Under the pieces are notes generated by a model that saw only the letters and a program-made list of their open reading frames with translations, was not told the DNA's origin and ran no database searches. A DNA stretch of 32,987 nucleotides, taken from positions 1-32,987 of the forward strand of contig CALIJC010000002.1 in NCBI GenBank assembly GCA_938017575.1, given 5' to 3'. Positions 6,378 through 13,120 of the stretch are shown piece after piece. Position 1 is the stretch's first letter. Each line of letters starts with the position of its first letter. Source of the stretch: an uncultured Patescibacteria group bacterium. Lineage in GTDB: Bacteria; Patescibacteriota; JACMRA01. The translations under genes and the position numbers were made by a program.

Positions 6378-7187
6378 GTGAAAAGATTTATTCAGACTAG
6401 TTTATTATTTTCTTCTGTATTATTATTGACAACCAGCACTGCTAGCAGTGCTCGTCAAGTAATTCTAGATGAGTCTCAAGTTTCACCAAAGATCTCTCAA
6501 ACTTTAATCGCATCAAACGATGGTGTCGGTATCAGAGTAGAAGGGGGTGAACTCAACGTAATCGAGTATGCCAAACTCATTTTTACAGGGCCATGCCCTG
6601 GTGAAACCAAGAAAAAACCATTCAAAGGTCGCTTTTATTACCCGGCATTATTTAATAAGACCCCAAAACCAGGGGTTGAGTTTAAAAAAGTTATCCTTAA
6701 AAACTTCACCAGTGGCGAAATTAAAGAAAAGAAATTCCCTGACAAAAAAGGTCTCCCAGGTATATCTGACGATTTCAAGGTCAGATGGGATAAGGATCTA
6801 AAACTTGTTAATGGAGAAAATCAAATCTTCTATAGTTTCAAGGTCAAACAAGACGGAAAAGAACGCATCATTGATGGCGGCTCTTTTATTGTCAACGTTA
6901 CGACCAAAAATATTACAACTAATCGGGGGGCCGTTACCCGATCAGAAATTGTTTGCGAGGATGAAAGTCTTACTGTCGCAAAATGCGAAACAAGGACGGT
7001 AACCAAAGTTCAGAAAGTTTGTAATTATGGAGGTTTTTTTAGCCGAGTAAAAGTCCTCGAGACAACCTACAAAGACTCAAATAGTGTGTTCGGTGACGGC
7101 GATTCAAATCAAAATGACACAGGAATTGATTTCGGTGTTGATGGTCTGGACGAGGGCTCATACGACCCTCGTGAATGGGAAAGCTAA
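6378..7187 (+). CDS. Secreted protein of unknown function, four cysteines, acidic tail
   Basis: 269 aa from GTG; strong GAGGA (6366-6370) seven bases upstream. Signal peptide MKRFIQTSLLFSSVLLLTTS with probable cleavage near ASSA (residues 22-25). Mature protein: a beta-rich region (45-180) with IRVEGGELNVIEYAKLIFTG and a GRFYYPALFN stretch, then C193, C203 and C215 in a short segment (C73 is the fourth), and an Asp/Glu/Gly-rich C-terminus (235-269). Not a member of the six-cysteine family by sequence, but placed directly after it. Its leader (TTGAGGAACACACAG) and part of its signal peptide are shared with the next gene. No homologue recognised. Likely extracellular; nothing more specific can be said. 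Confidence 0.8.
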   Translation: MKRFIQTSLLFSSVLLLTTSTASSARQVILDESQVSPKISQTLIASNDGVGIRVEGGELNVIEYAKLIFTGPCPGETKKKPFKGRFYYPALFNKTPKPGVEFKKVILKNFTSGEIKEKKFPDKKGLPGISDDFKVRWDKDLKLVNGENQIFYSFKVKQDGKERIIDGGSFIVNVTTKNITTNRGAVTRSEIVCEDESLTVAKCETRTVTKVQKVCNYGGFFSRVKVLETTYKDSNSVFGDGDSNQNDTGIDFGVDGLDEGSYDPREWES

Positions 7188-7233
7188 CAACTATCTCATT
7201 TAACCCAAAGTAACTAAGCTCAATTAATTTACG

Positions 7234-7268
7234 AATGTAGCTGCATTAAACGCAGCTACATTTTTTAT
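7234..7268 (+). terminator. Terminator after the 6378 gene
   Basis: 10-bp stem ATGTAGCTGC / GCAGCTACAT, loop ATTAAAC, followed by TTTTTT. Confidence 0.9.
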
Positions 7269-7291
7269 ATAAATGGAAAAAAATTATCTAC

Positions 7292-7320
7292 TTGACCATA
7301 CTAGTTTAATGTGATAAAGA
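7292..7320 (+). promoter_or_regulatory. Promoter of the 7371 gene
   Basis: TTGACC (7292-7297), 17 bp, TAAAGA (7315-7320); predicted +1 about 7327. Confidence 0.5.
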
Positions 7321-7328
7321 GTGTGAAT

Positions 7329-7349
7329 TAACTATTATTGTAATAGTTA
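7329..7349 (+). promoter_or_regulatory. Perfect 9-bp palindrome at predicted transcript start
   Basis: TAACTATTA-TTG-TAATAGTTA, starting about 2 nt after the predicted +1 and ending 9 nt before the GAGGA ribosome-binding site at 7358-7362. Confidence 0.6.
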
Positions 7350-7370
7350 TATATATTGAGGAACACACAG

Positions 7371-8219
7371 GTGTCAAAAATGAGAAAAAAGTACTCCGTA
7401 TTACCAATCATATTATTGACTTCAGTTAGCACTGCTAGTATTTCTAGTCTTTTTGGAGTTAATTCAGCTGCAGCTTTTCCAGATATCCCCACCCCATCCA
7501 TCAGCGTTCCAAATCCGCTAAAAAAAGGAATGGATCTAAGAGATAAAGGTAGGAGAAAATTAGAAGACGCAGGAGGTGCGGCAAAAGAACAGTGGGATAA
7601 AACAACAAAACCAATTAGAGATGCCGAAAAGCAGTTCCACAAAGAAACAAGAGATGCCCAACGCAAATTGCAAGAAGCACAAAAAGCTCAGCGTGAGTTA
7701 CAGCAGTTTCAAAACAATCCTACTGGTTACGTCCGAGGAAAGATGCGCCGATATGGTGTAAGTGCTGGGTACCATAGAACAAATAAAGGCGAGATTAGAA
7801 ACAATCTAACGCGGGGTGGATGGAAAGTAATCTATTCAAAAGAATTTGGTGGCCAAGAATGGACCAAACTAACCGCGTGCCTAGCTGGTGATGCTTTTGG
7901 TGGAGCAGGTGGATGCACATCTGCTTTTATCAAAAACTTTGTGCGTGAATCATATTACAAAACACTTCGTGGTATACAAAATGAAGGTGTTGCAGCCAGA
8001 AAATCCTTCCGAGCTGTACTTACTAAAAAGTACTTTGTGAAACAAATGATCGCTGCAGTTCAGGGTCATAACATAGGATATCCACGAATGAATAGTTTGG
8101 AGGTACAGTTTGGGAGCGCGACGTATAACCGCGCAGAGTGTCTCAAGCCAGAATTTGGCGGCCAATGTGCAAAAATGCCTAACAGTCATCAACCCTATAT
8201 CAGATATAGAGTGAAATAG
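7371..8219 (+). CDS. Secreted protein with coiled-coil stalk and basic C-terminal domain
   Basis: 282 aa from GTG 7371. This start is chosen because GAGGA lies eight bases before it in the same leader as the 6378 gene; an ATG at 7380 is the alternative, and an upstream TTG at 7356 overlaps the ribosome-binding site. Signal peptide with core SVLPIILLTSVSTASISS and cleavage after SAAA near residue 35. Then a short proline-rich stretch (FPDIPTPSISVPNP), a charged heptad-like helix (about 50-110, rich in K/E/Q/A: RDAEKQFHKETRDAQRKL), and a mostly basic domain (115-282) with GGW..IYSKEFGGQEWTKL, cysteines in ACLAGDAFGGAGGC, and ECLKPEFGGQC near the end. No family recognised. The coiled coil suggests oligomerisation or a stalk, for example attachment to a host surface, but that is speculation. 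Confidence 0.8.
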   Translation: MSKMRKKYSVLPIILLTSVSTASISSLFGVNSAAAFPDIPTPSISVPNPLKKGMDLRDKGRRKLEDAGGAAKEQWDKTTKPIRDAEKQFHKETRDAQRKLQEAQKAQRELQQFQNNPTGYVRGKMRRYGVSAGYHRTNKGEIRNNLTRGGWKVIYSKEFGGQEWTKLTACLAGDAFGGAGGCTSAFIKNFVRESYYKTLRGIQNEGVAARKSFRAVLTKKYFVKQMIAAVQGHNIGYPRMNSLEVQFGSATYNRAECLKPEFGGQCAKMPNSHQPYIRYRVK

Positions 8220-8246
8220 ATTGCCTAAGGAAATCAGCAATTAGCA

Positions 8247-8290
8247 ATATGCTAGGAATTCTATTCCTAGCATATATTTTTAGATTTTTT
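8247..8290 (+). terminator. Terminator of the secreted-protein block
   Basis: 13-bp perfect stem ATATGCTAGGAAT / ATTCCTAGCATAT (8247-8259, 8263-8275), loop TCT, then ATTTTTAGATTTTTTTAT. Confidence 0.85.
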
Positions 8291-8318
8291 TATCCAACAA
8301 CCACATTTAAGAAGTTTT

Positions 8319-8339
8319 TAAAAAAAATTACAAAGTAAT
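8319..8339 (-). terminator. Weak minus-strand terminator after the split membrane-protein gene
   Basis: On the minus strand ATTAC-TTT-GTAAT followed by eight T. The stem is short and AT-rich. It is placed correctly to end a transcript covering 8392-8836; the rest of 8291-8391 shows nothing else. Confidence 0.4.
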
Positions 8340-8391
8340 GAACTCTTTCGTTCAATTAGAACAAGCAAGTATAGACATTTAATTATACAAC

Positions 8392-8836
8392 TCAGAATAA
8401 TATTGGTAAATTATTTACACATTGCCATAATAGAGCAACCACCAAAACCCAGGCTGGTAATGCAAAATCTACAAAAACTCTTACTCTGACTTTATCTAAT
8501 TTAAAACCCATCTTTGTTAAATAATAATAGTGATTCCCACAAGTGGGTCCCTGTTGGTATCAGATCCAAGGTTAAAACCTGGACCCAAATTTCATTTGTG
8601 ACCCCGCTCTAAAGAGCGAGGTATTGATACGAATAAAAACTATCATTATGATCTTTGGTAGCAAATTGTTTTTGTGTTAAAACGCAGCCTTTAAATATTT
8701 GGATTTGGATTATATATAAACCAATTATAAAAGCGATTGCTTTCCACGAAAATACAAATGGGGATGCGAATATCAATAATATAATCTGCAGGTGCAACCA
8801 AAAGATTAGCCCGAATTCATTCTTTGGTTTTTTCAT
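8392..8836 (-). pseudogene. Small two- to three-TM membrane protein gene interrupted by a ~100-bp insert
   Basis: First part: ATG 8836 to TAG 8609 (75 aa), starting 8 nt after the atpA stop, so translationally coupled. It has two hydrophobic segments (FGLIFWLHLQIILLIFASPF; KAIAFIIGLYIIQIQIF) and a GCVLTQKQF motif, ending DSFYSYQYLAL. Second part, in another frame: ATG 8511 to TGA 8392 (39 aa, MGFKLDKVRVRVFVDF then a TM helix), preceded in frame by codons for YYYLTK. From memory, CPR proteins of this type read ...FY..YL.K.GFK...K.VR.FV...LP...L..AL.WQ as one chain of about 110 aa, which these two pieces would make if joined. The intervening sequence carries a stop, shifts the frame (length 1 mod 3) and is full of inverted repeats. 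The alternative is two separate small genes; the second has no ribosome-binding site of its own. Confidence 0.55.
8523..8627. repeat. ~100-bp structured insert with nested inverted repeats
   Basis: Plus-strand stems: CCCAC-AA-GTGGG (8536-8547); GGGTCC / GGACCC (8545-8550, 8581-8586) enclosing TTGG..CCAA and AGGTT-AA-AACCT (8569-8580); CAAAT-like arms AAATTTCATTTG (8587-8598); CGCTCT-AA-AGAGCG (8605-8618). The first two stems share GGG and are mutually exclusive. More GC-rich than its surroundings. Exact ends are uncertain; no second copy seen in the window. Confidence 0.5.
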
Positions 8837-8844
8837 AAATTTAT

Positions 8845-10647
8845 CTACCTAGCTTTTGCAACCAAGTCTTTTTTTAATTTATCAACTTCTGCTGGAGTTT
8901 TTAGGTATTTCATATCAGATAGGCTTTTTCTCATACCACTATCAAAAATCTTGGCTACCAAATCATCATCGTCATCACCTTTTTGCTGAATCAATCTATC
9001 AATATTATTGTATAGACTCAAAATCAAATTCAACATGGCTTCGCATTTATCAAAACTACAATATGTATCAACTTCGTCAAAACCATTTTGCTGCAAGAAA
9101 TCTTCACGAATTGATTTAGCGATTTCTAGGACCAACCTTTTTCTATTATCTAGCCCATCCATTCCAACTAATTTGACCAATTCTAGTAACTCATCTTCTT
9201 CCGATAATAATCGTTTTGCCAAACCACGGTTTTCAATAAAGTCTTTGTGTACGGTTTCTTTGTCAGATTTACCATTCATATCAACTGAAGCACCAGAGTT
9301 AAATTCACCTGAAACAACTAAATCTTCGTACAAATCCTCATACAAAGAATAACTTGTAGTCCAGTTAATTGATGGATAGTGCCTCTTGGCTGCTAATTTT
9401 TCATCCAAGGCCAAAAATACCTGGGTGTTTTTCAAACTTGCCTGGGTAACAGGTTCAGAGAAATCTCCACCAGCTGGTGAAACTGTACCAATTAATGTAA
9501 CAGATCCTTCATCGCCTCCATTAGTTGCAACCACCCCTGCACGCTCATAAAATGCCGCAATCCTAGATGACAAATACGCTGGATATCCTTCCTCAGATGG
9601 CATTTCTTCCATACGCGCTGAAATTTCACGCATACTCTCAGCCCATCGACTAGTAGAATCAGCCATCATAACCACATCATAACCCATATCTCGGTAATAT
9701 TCAGCAATTGTTACACCAGTGTAAATACTAGCCTCACGAGCTGCAATTGGCATGTTTGAGGTGTTTGCAATCAAAACAGTTCTATCCATCAAAGGCTCAC
9801 CAGTTCGTGGGTCTTTTAGGGTTGGGAATAATTTAACCATCTCGGTCATCTCATTTCCACGCTCACCACAACCAACATAAACTACAATTTGAGCATTCCC
9901 CCATTTAGCAATCTGCTGCTGAGTAAATGTCTTTCCAGCTCCAAAAGGACCAGGGGTTGCAACAGGCCCACCAAGCATAATTGGGAACATTGTATCAATT
10001 ACACGCTGTCCTGTTAAAAAGATTTTCTTCGGTGTTAGTTTTTTCTGATAGCTCCTGGCAACTTTTACTGGCCATTTTTGAAGCATTCTAATTTCTACTG
10101 ATTCACCCTCACTATTTTTCACTTTGGCAATAACATCAACGATATTAAATTCACCTTTTTTTATTTCAACGATTTCGCCACTAACCCCTTTTGGAATCAT
10201 TATCCAGTGCTTGTAATTTTTAGTTTCTTGAACGAAACCAATCTTGGACCCAGAAACTACCTTATCACCTTTTTTGGCGTGTGGCTGAAAATTCCATTTC
10301 TTTTCTCTATCCAAGCTAGGTAAATGGATTCCCGCTCCCATGAAAACAGGACTAACCTTATCAATTGCTTCTAGTGGTCTTTGGATACCATCAAACATGT
10401 TACTAAGCAATCCCGGCGCCAACTCTACACTCAACAACTCTCCTTTTAGCTCAACCTCCTGCCCTACTGTCAGACCACTTGTTTCTTCGTATACCTGAAT
10501 TTTACACTCTCCGTCTTCGATGCTGATGATTTCTCCCATCAGTCTATCATCTCCAACATAAACAGTTTCCAAAAATTTTGGCTTATCGTTTTTGTCTGTA
10601 ATTTTCGCTGAAACCAGCGGACCAGAAACTTTTGTTACCTTTAACAT
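8845..10647 (-). CDS. atpA: V/A-type ATP synthase catalytic subunit A
   Basis: 600 aa, the usual length for V/A-type A subunits. N-terminal beta-barrel (1-75), the non-homologous region characteristic of V/A-type A subunits (about 110-190, including the PHAKKGDKV..G..IG stretch), nucleotide-binding domain with Walker A GPFGAGKT (233-240), the GERGNE loop with catalytic Glu (261-266) and Walker B DVVMMADSTSRWAE (about 324-337), then the helical C-terminal domain. It couples ATP hydrolysis or synthesis to ion transport in the A3B3 head. The normal neighbour genes (B, D, E, C, F, I, K) are absent on both sides: upstream is an unknown gene, downstream a small membrane protein. Promoter TTGCGT-17-TATAAA ends 9 nt before the ATG, so the mRNA leader is only a few bases and no Shine-Dalgarno site exists. 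Confidence 0.95.
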   Translation of the reverse strand: MLKVTKVSGPLVSAKITDKNDKPKFLETVYVGDDRLMGEIISIEDGECKIQVYEETSGLTVGQEVELKGELLSVELAPGLLSNMFDGIQRPLEAIDKVSPVFMGAGIHLPSLDREKKWNFQPHAKKGDKVVSGSKIGFVQETKNYKHWIMIPKGVSGEIVEIKKGEFNIVDVIAKVKNSEGESVEIRMLQKWPVKVARSYQKKLTPKKIFLTGQRVIDTMFPIMLGGPVATPGPFGAGKTFTQQQIAKWGNAQIVVYVGCGERGNEMTEMVKLFPTLKDPRTGEPLMDRTVLIANTSNMPIAAREASIYTGVTIAEYYRDMGYDVVMMADSTSRWAESMREISARMEEMPSEEGYPAYLSSRIAAFYERAGVVATNGGDEGSVTLIGTVSPAGGDFSEPVTQASLKNTQVFLALDEKLAAKRHYPSINWTTSYSLYEDLYEDLVVSGEFNSGASVDMNGKSDKETVHKDFIENRGLAKRLLSEEDELLELVKLVGMDGLDNRKRLVLEIAKSIREDFLQQNGFDEVDTYCSFDKCEAMLNLILSLYNNIDRLIQQKGDDDDDLVAKIFDSGMRKSLSDMKYLKTPAEVDKLKKDLVAKAR

Positions 10648-10655
10648 ATAGCGAA

Positions 10656-10684
10656 TTTATATTTTTACACTCATCTAAACGCAA
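10656..10684 (-). promoter_or_regulatory. atpA promoter (short leader)
   Basis: Minus strand TTGCGT (10684-10679), 17 bp, TATAAA (10661-10656). A TTGACA at 10695-10690 lies just upstream as an alternative -35. Confidence 0.5.
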
Positions 10685-10701
10685 ATTTTTGTCAAACAAA
10701 A

Positions 10702-10764
10702 TGCACCAACTAGGAAAAGCCGGCGCAAATAAATTATTATAAAATGAAATTCTAAGTTGGTGCA
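10702..10764 (-). repeat. Widely spaced inverted repeat / probable terminator after the 10754-11159 gene
   Basis: TGCACCAACT (10702-10711) and AGTTGGTGCA (10755-10764) are exact complements 43 nt apart, extendable with mismatches. The right arm overlaps the stop codon of the minus-strand gene, and on the minus strand the repeat is followed by a T-rich stretch. Confidence 0.45.
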
Positions 10765-11159
10765 AGTGACATCTCTTTGGGGTTATCACAGTAAAATTTC
10801 TTTGAATTAAGAAATTGATATATAAAAAGTTTTATTATTTGGAAAAAATTCTTCTCGCCTATACAGTGGTTTTCCTGTATAAAAATTAAAAAACTTATAT
10901 AATCAGATCTTTTAAAATCTCCGTTTAAGATGATTACATCCCCAGCAGTACTATTTTTAGCCTTTAAATAAAGACTGTTTGCTAGTAGAAATATATTAAA
11001 ATTATGAGGATCTCTATACAATCCTACATTGTTAGAAAATATTTTCTTAACTATGTTTGCAACTGCTAAACATGTCGTTGCCTCAATGGCAGTTGACTCA
11101 AAGTTCCCTATCTGCTCTTTTAATTGAGCTCTAGTATAAACTTCTTCCACTTGATTCAT
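10752..11159 (-). CDS. Hypothetical protein downstream of pilM
   Basis: 135 aa from ATG 11159, chosen because AGAGG lies eight bases upstream in TTTAGAGGTTGGAGAAATG. The frame is also open up to a TTG at 11213, 1 nt after the pilM stop, which would add 18 residues; that TTG begins TTGACG and is more like a -35. Sequence: mixed helical, EEVYTRAQLKEQIGNFESTA near the N-terminus, a hydrophobic segment NIFLLANSLYLKA, and an aromatic/basic C-terminal half (FFQIIKLFIYQFLNSKKFY). No signal peptide, no recognised motif. The position next to pilM would fit a pilus accessory role, but it does not look like PilN or PilO. Function unknown. Confidence 0.65.
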   Translation of the reverse strand: MNQVEEVYTRAQLKEQIGNFESTAIEATTCLAVANIVKKIFSNNVGLYRDPHNFNIFLLANSLYLKAKNSTAGDVIILNGDFKRSDYISFLIFIQENHCIGEKNFFQIIKLFIYQFLNSKKFYCDNPKEMSLAPT

Positions 11160-11214
11160 TTCTCCAACCTCTAAACCAGATCCAACTATAGCAGAATAAT
11201 CAGTAAACGTCAAA

Positions 11215-12267
11215 TTATATCTCTTCTCGTAGTGCCAAACCTGTAGCAGTAGCTAATTGACTTGCTATTGGTAAAACATATGGTTTGAGTGAGTCGCTAA
11301 CATGGACATTTCGGAAATTGTTAGCTTCGTACACAGGAACTTCAAAGTTCTTGAAAAATTCCATAAACCCAACTGTCAATATTCCACCGCCAGTAACGAT
11401 GACTTTTTGAGGAGGCTGTGAAACCTTTTTATTCAATTCTACAAATGTTTTTAACTCTGATTTCAGCACAGAAAGTGAATCAACAACCTGCGGAGGCAAA
11501 AAATATAAATTAACCAAATTCAAATCTCTTTTGAAAACTTCTGCCGTGTCAGCATTTACCCCCATAGCCGTTACCAAATCTTCTTGAATCTTGTCAGTCC
11601 CAAAATTAACGTGCGAGCTAGATCTCAAAATGCCATCAACTATAATACTAAAGGTTGTGTATTTACCCCCAACATCCATCAAAACAGTATTACCAGTGTC
11701 ACCGCTCAAGCTAGCCCGAATCTGAGAAACTGTTTGGTTTTCCAAAGCTGCCCCATCCAAATTTACATGCTCTAAAAGATTTTTACTATTCTCAATCACA
11801 AAATCAGGTAATGCATTAATTATAACACGTTTTTTTCCTGTGTATTTTACAATTTCTTCACTATTATCAATATATGTCCATGATAGTCTCATCTCATCCG
11901 GTGGATAAGGCAAAAAATATGGTGCTTGATTGGTAATTTCTTCTTGGATAGACTGTTTACTCATTCCATCATCAAAATCCATAGTCGTTACATAAACATC
12001 TTTACTAGGAACACTCATAACAGTTTTAACACCCTTGAACCCACCTGAATCCAAAATATCTTCTACAATTATTGAAATCTGGCGCAGTTTTCCACTGTCC
12101 CAATATTCACTCAGATTAATATTATGTTTAGCAATTCCATAGGTCAAAAGCTCAGCCGGTTGACCATCTTGTTTCAAAATCTCCACCATTTTGATTGACT
12201 CGGTACCAATATCTAGACCGATTACAGTTTTATCTTTGAAAAACGATGAAATTTTTTTGAGGACCAT
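11215..12267 (-). CDS. pilM: PilM-type actin-like ATPase (type IV pilus assembly)
   Basis: 350 aa, typical PilM length. Actin/FtsA-like ATPase signatures: phosphate-1 loop GLDIGTESIKMVEI (17-30), phosphate-2 VLMDVGGKYTTFSII (about 195-209), and adenosine motif VIVTGGGILTVGF (about 289-301). The central part with VPSKDVYVTTMDF and APYFLPYPPDEM matches the family's region before the 1C subdomain. PilM is cytoplasmic and links the pilus inner-membrane proteins PilN/PilO to the assembly motors. No pilN, pilO, pilB, pilC or pilin gene lies in the window, so it is either an isolated member of a dispersed pilus system or used otherwise. No Shine-Dalgarno site before the ATG. Confidence 0.88.
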   Translation of the reverse strand: MVLKKISSFFKDKTVIGLDIGTESIKMVEILKQDGQPAELLTYGIAKHNINLSEYWDSGKLRQISIIVEDILDSGGFKGVKTVMSVPSKDVYVTTMDFDDGMSKQSIQEEITNQAPYFLPYPPDEMRLSWTYIDNSEEIVKYTGKKRVIINALPDFVIENSKNLLEHVNLDGAALENQTVSQIRASLSGDTGNTVLMDVGGKYTTFSIIVDGILRSSSHVNFGTDKIQEDLVTAMGVNADTAEVFKRDLNLVNLYFLPPQVVDSLSVLKSELKTFVELNKKVSQPPQKVIVTGGGILTVGFMEFFKNFEVPVYEANNFRNVHVSDSLKPYVLPIASQLATATGLALREEI

Positions 12268-12358
12268 TTTAATAGTTTATGTTTGCAATAATTTAACTCT
12301 ATATAGATTATTTTTTTTAATCAAGCTGAGATTCCATAATATCAAATAAATAATTTCC

Positions 12359-12387
12359 TAGACAATTTCTAAATATATTCCTATGTC
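12359..12387 (+). promoter_or_regulatory. Leaderless promoter of the RPE-like gene
   Basis: TAGACA (12359-12364), 17 bp, TATGTC (12382-12387). The ATG starts 7 nt after the -10, where +1 is expected. Confidence 0.5.
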
Positions 12388-12393
12388 TAAAAT

Positions 12394-13056
12394 ATGCAGT
12401 TCTTACCTTCTCTATTAGAATATTCTACAGAATCACTCGACAAAAAAATCGAGGCTATTAAATCTGATTCTCAAAAATTTTTGGAAATTACAAGCCAAAC
12501 TAAACCAATCAAACTCCATTTAGATTTTGTAGATAAATACTTTGCCCAAGATAGAATGGTCATGCAAAGTCTGGAGGTAAAAACAGTTCTAAATTCTGTA
12601 AATGATAATTTTGGTGAAACCAGTCTAGAATTATATATTCATTTGATGGGAGACACAGAGGATTTATTAAATGATTATAAATTTTTCGAGGATTTCACAA
12701 CTAACAGTAACCATAAATATTATATTTTTGTACCACCAAAGTTCTTCAAAACATGGTCAACTAATTTCAAAGAAAACAAATCAATTAAAATTGGGATTTG
12801 GCTAGATAAAGGAAATTGGAACACATTTAGATACATGCCGGGTGTAAATTATTTATTAATGACAGTTCTTGCTGGAAAATCAGGTCAAAAATTAACCAAT
12901 GAAACCATGACCTTGGCTATGAATACAGTTAAAACCCATCCCGACTCACTATTTTTAGTAGATGGCGGCTGGGAGGTTGAATTCAAATCTAATTACAAAA
13001 ACCTAATGATAGTTTCACACACCAGTTTCTGGAATAAATTCAATTCAAAAAACTAG
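12394..13056 (+). CDS. Divergent ribulose-phosphate 3-epimerase-like TIM barrel protein
   Basis: 220 aa, the family's usual length. Motifs of ribulose-phosphate 3-epimerase appear in order: PSLL near the N-terminus (residues 5-8), HLDFVD (42-47) for H-x-D-V-M-D-G, IHLMGD (82-87) for the HLM strand, IGIWLD (133-138), LLMTVLAGKSGQKL (154-167) for LVMTV.PGFGGQ.F, and FLVDGGW (187-193) for VDGGI. All four metal ligands of the family (H42, D44, H83, D190) and hence both catalytic aspartates are kept, while the C-terminal phosphate-binding GxN/GS loop is replaced by IVSHTS. The substrate may therefore differ from ribulose 5-phosphate. No other pentose-phosphate gene is nearby. The transcript is probably leaderless. 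Assignment to the family is fairly sure, to the reaction is not. Confidence 0.68.
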   Translation: MQFLPSLLEYSTESLDKKIEAIKSDSQKFLEITSQTKPIKLHLDFVDKYFAQDRMVMQSLEVKTVLNSVNDNFGETSLELYIHLMGDTEDLLNDYKFFEDFTTNSNHKYYIFVPPKFFKTWSTNFKENKSIKIGIWLDKGNWNTFRYMPGVNYLLMTVLAGKSGQKLTNETMTLAMNTVKTHPDSLFLVDGGWEVEFKSNYKNLMIVSHTSFWNKFNSKN

Positions 13057-13076
13057 TTAGCAGCCTACATACTTGG

Positions 13077-13105
13077 TTGACAAAAAAAGTTGATTAATCT
13101 ATGTT
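13077..13105 (+). promoter_or_regulatory. dnaJ promoter
   Basis: TTGACA (13077-13082), 17 bp, TATGTT (13100-13105). Predicted leader of about 9 nt with no Shine-Dalgarno site. No CIRCE-type inverted repeat is seen. Confidence 0.65.
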
Positions 13106-13120
13106 ATAAAGCATAAATAT

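Noticed and set aside
2996..7187. Known bacteriocin or conotoxin-like family
   Set aside because: No leader peptidase GG motif, immunity or transporter gene is present, and the mature parts (over 100 residues) are too large.
2996..8219. Secreted proteins as substrates of the TatAC system at 15554-16441
   Set aside because: None of the seven signal peptides has a twin-arginine motif; they look like ordinary Sec signals.
8530..8622. Known riboswitch or tRNA-like RNA
   Set aside because: The stems do not form a cloverleaf and no conserved riboswitch core was recognised; it is treated as an insert of unknown nature.
9008..9352. Plus-strand frame inside atpA
   Set aside because: Entirely antisense to a conserved gene, Ser/Lys-rich, no ribosome-binding site.
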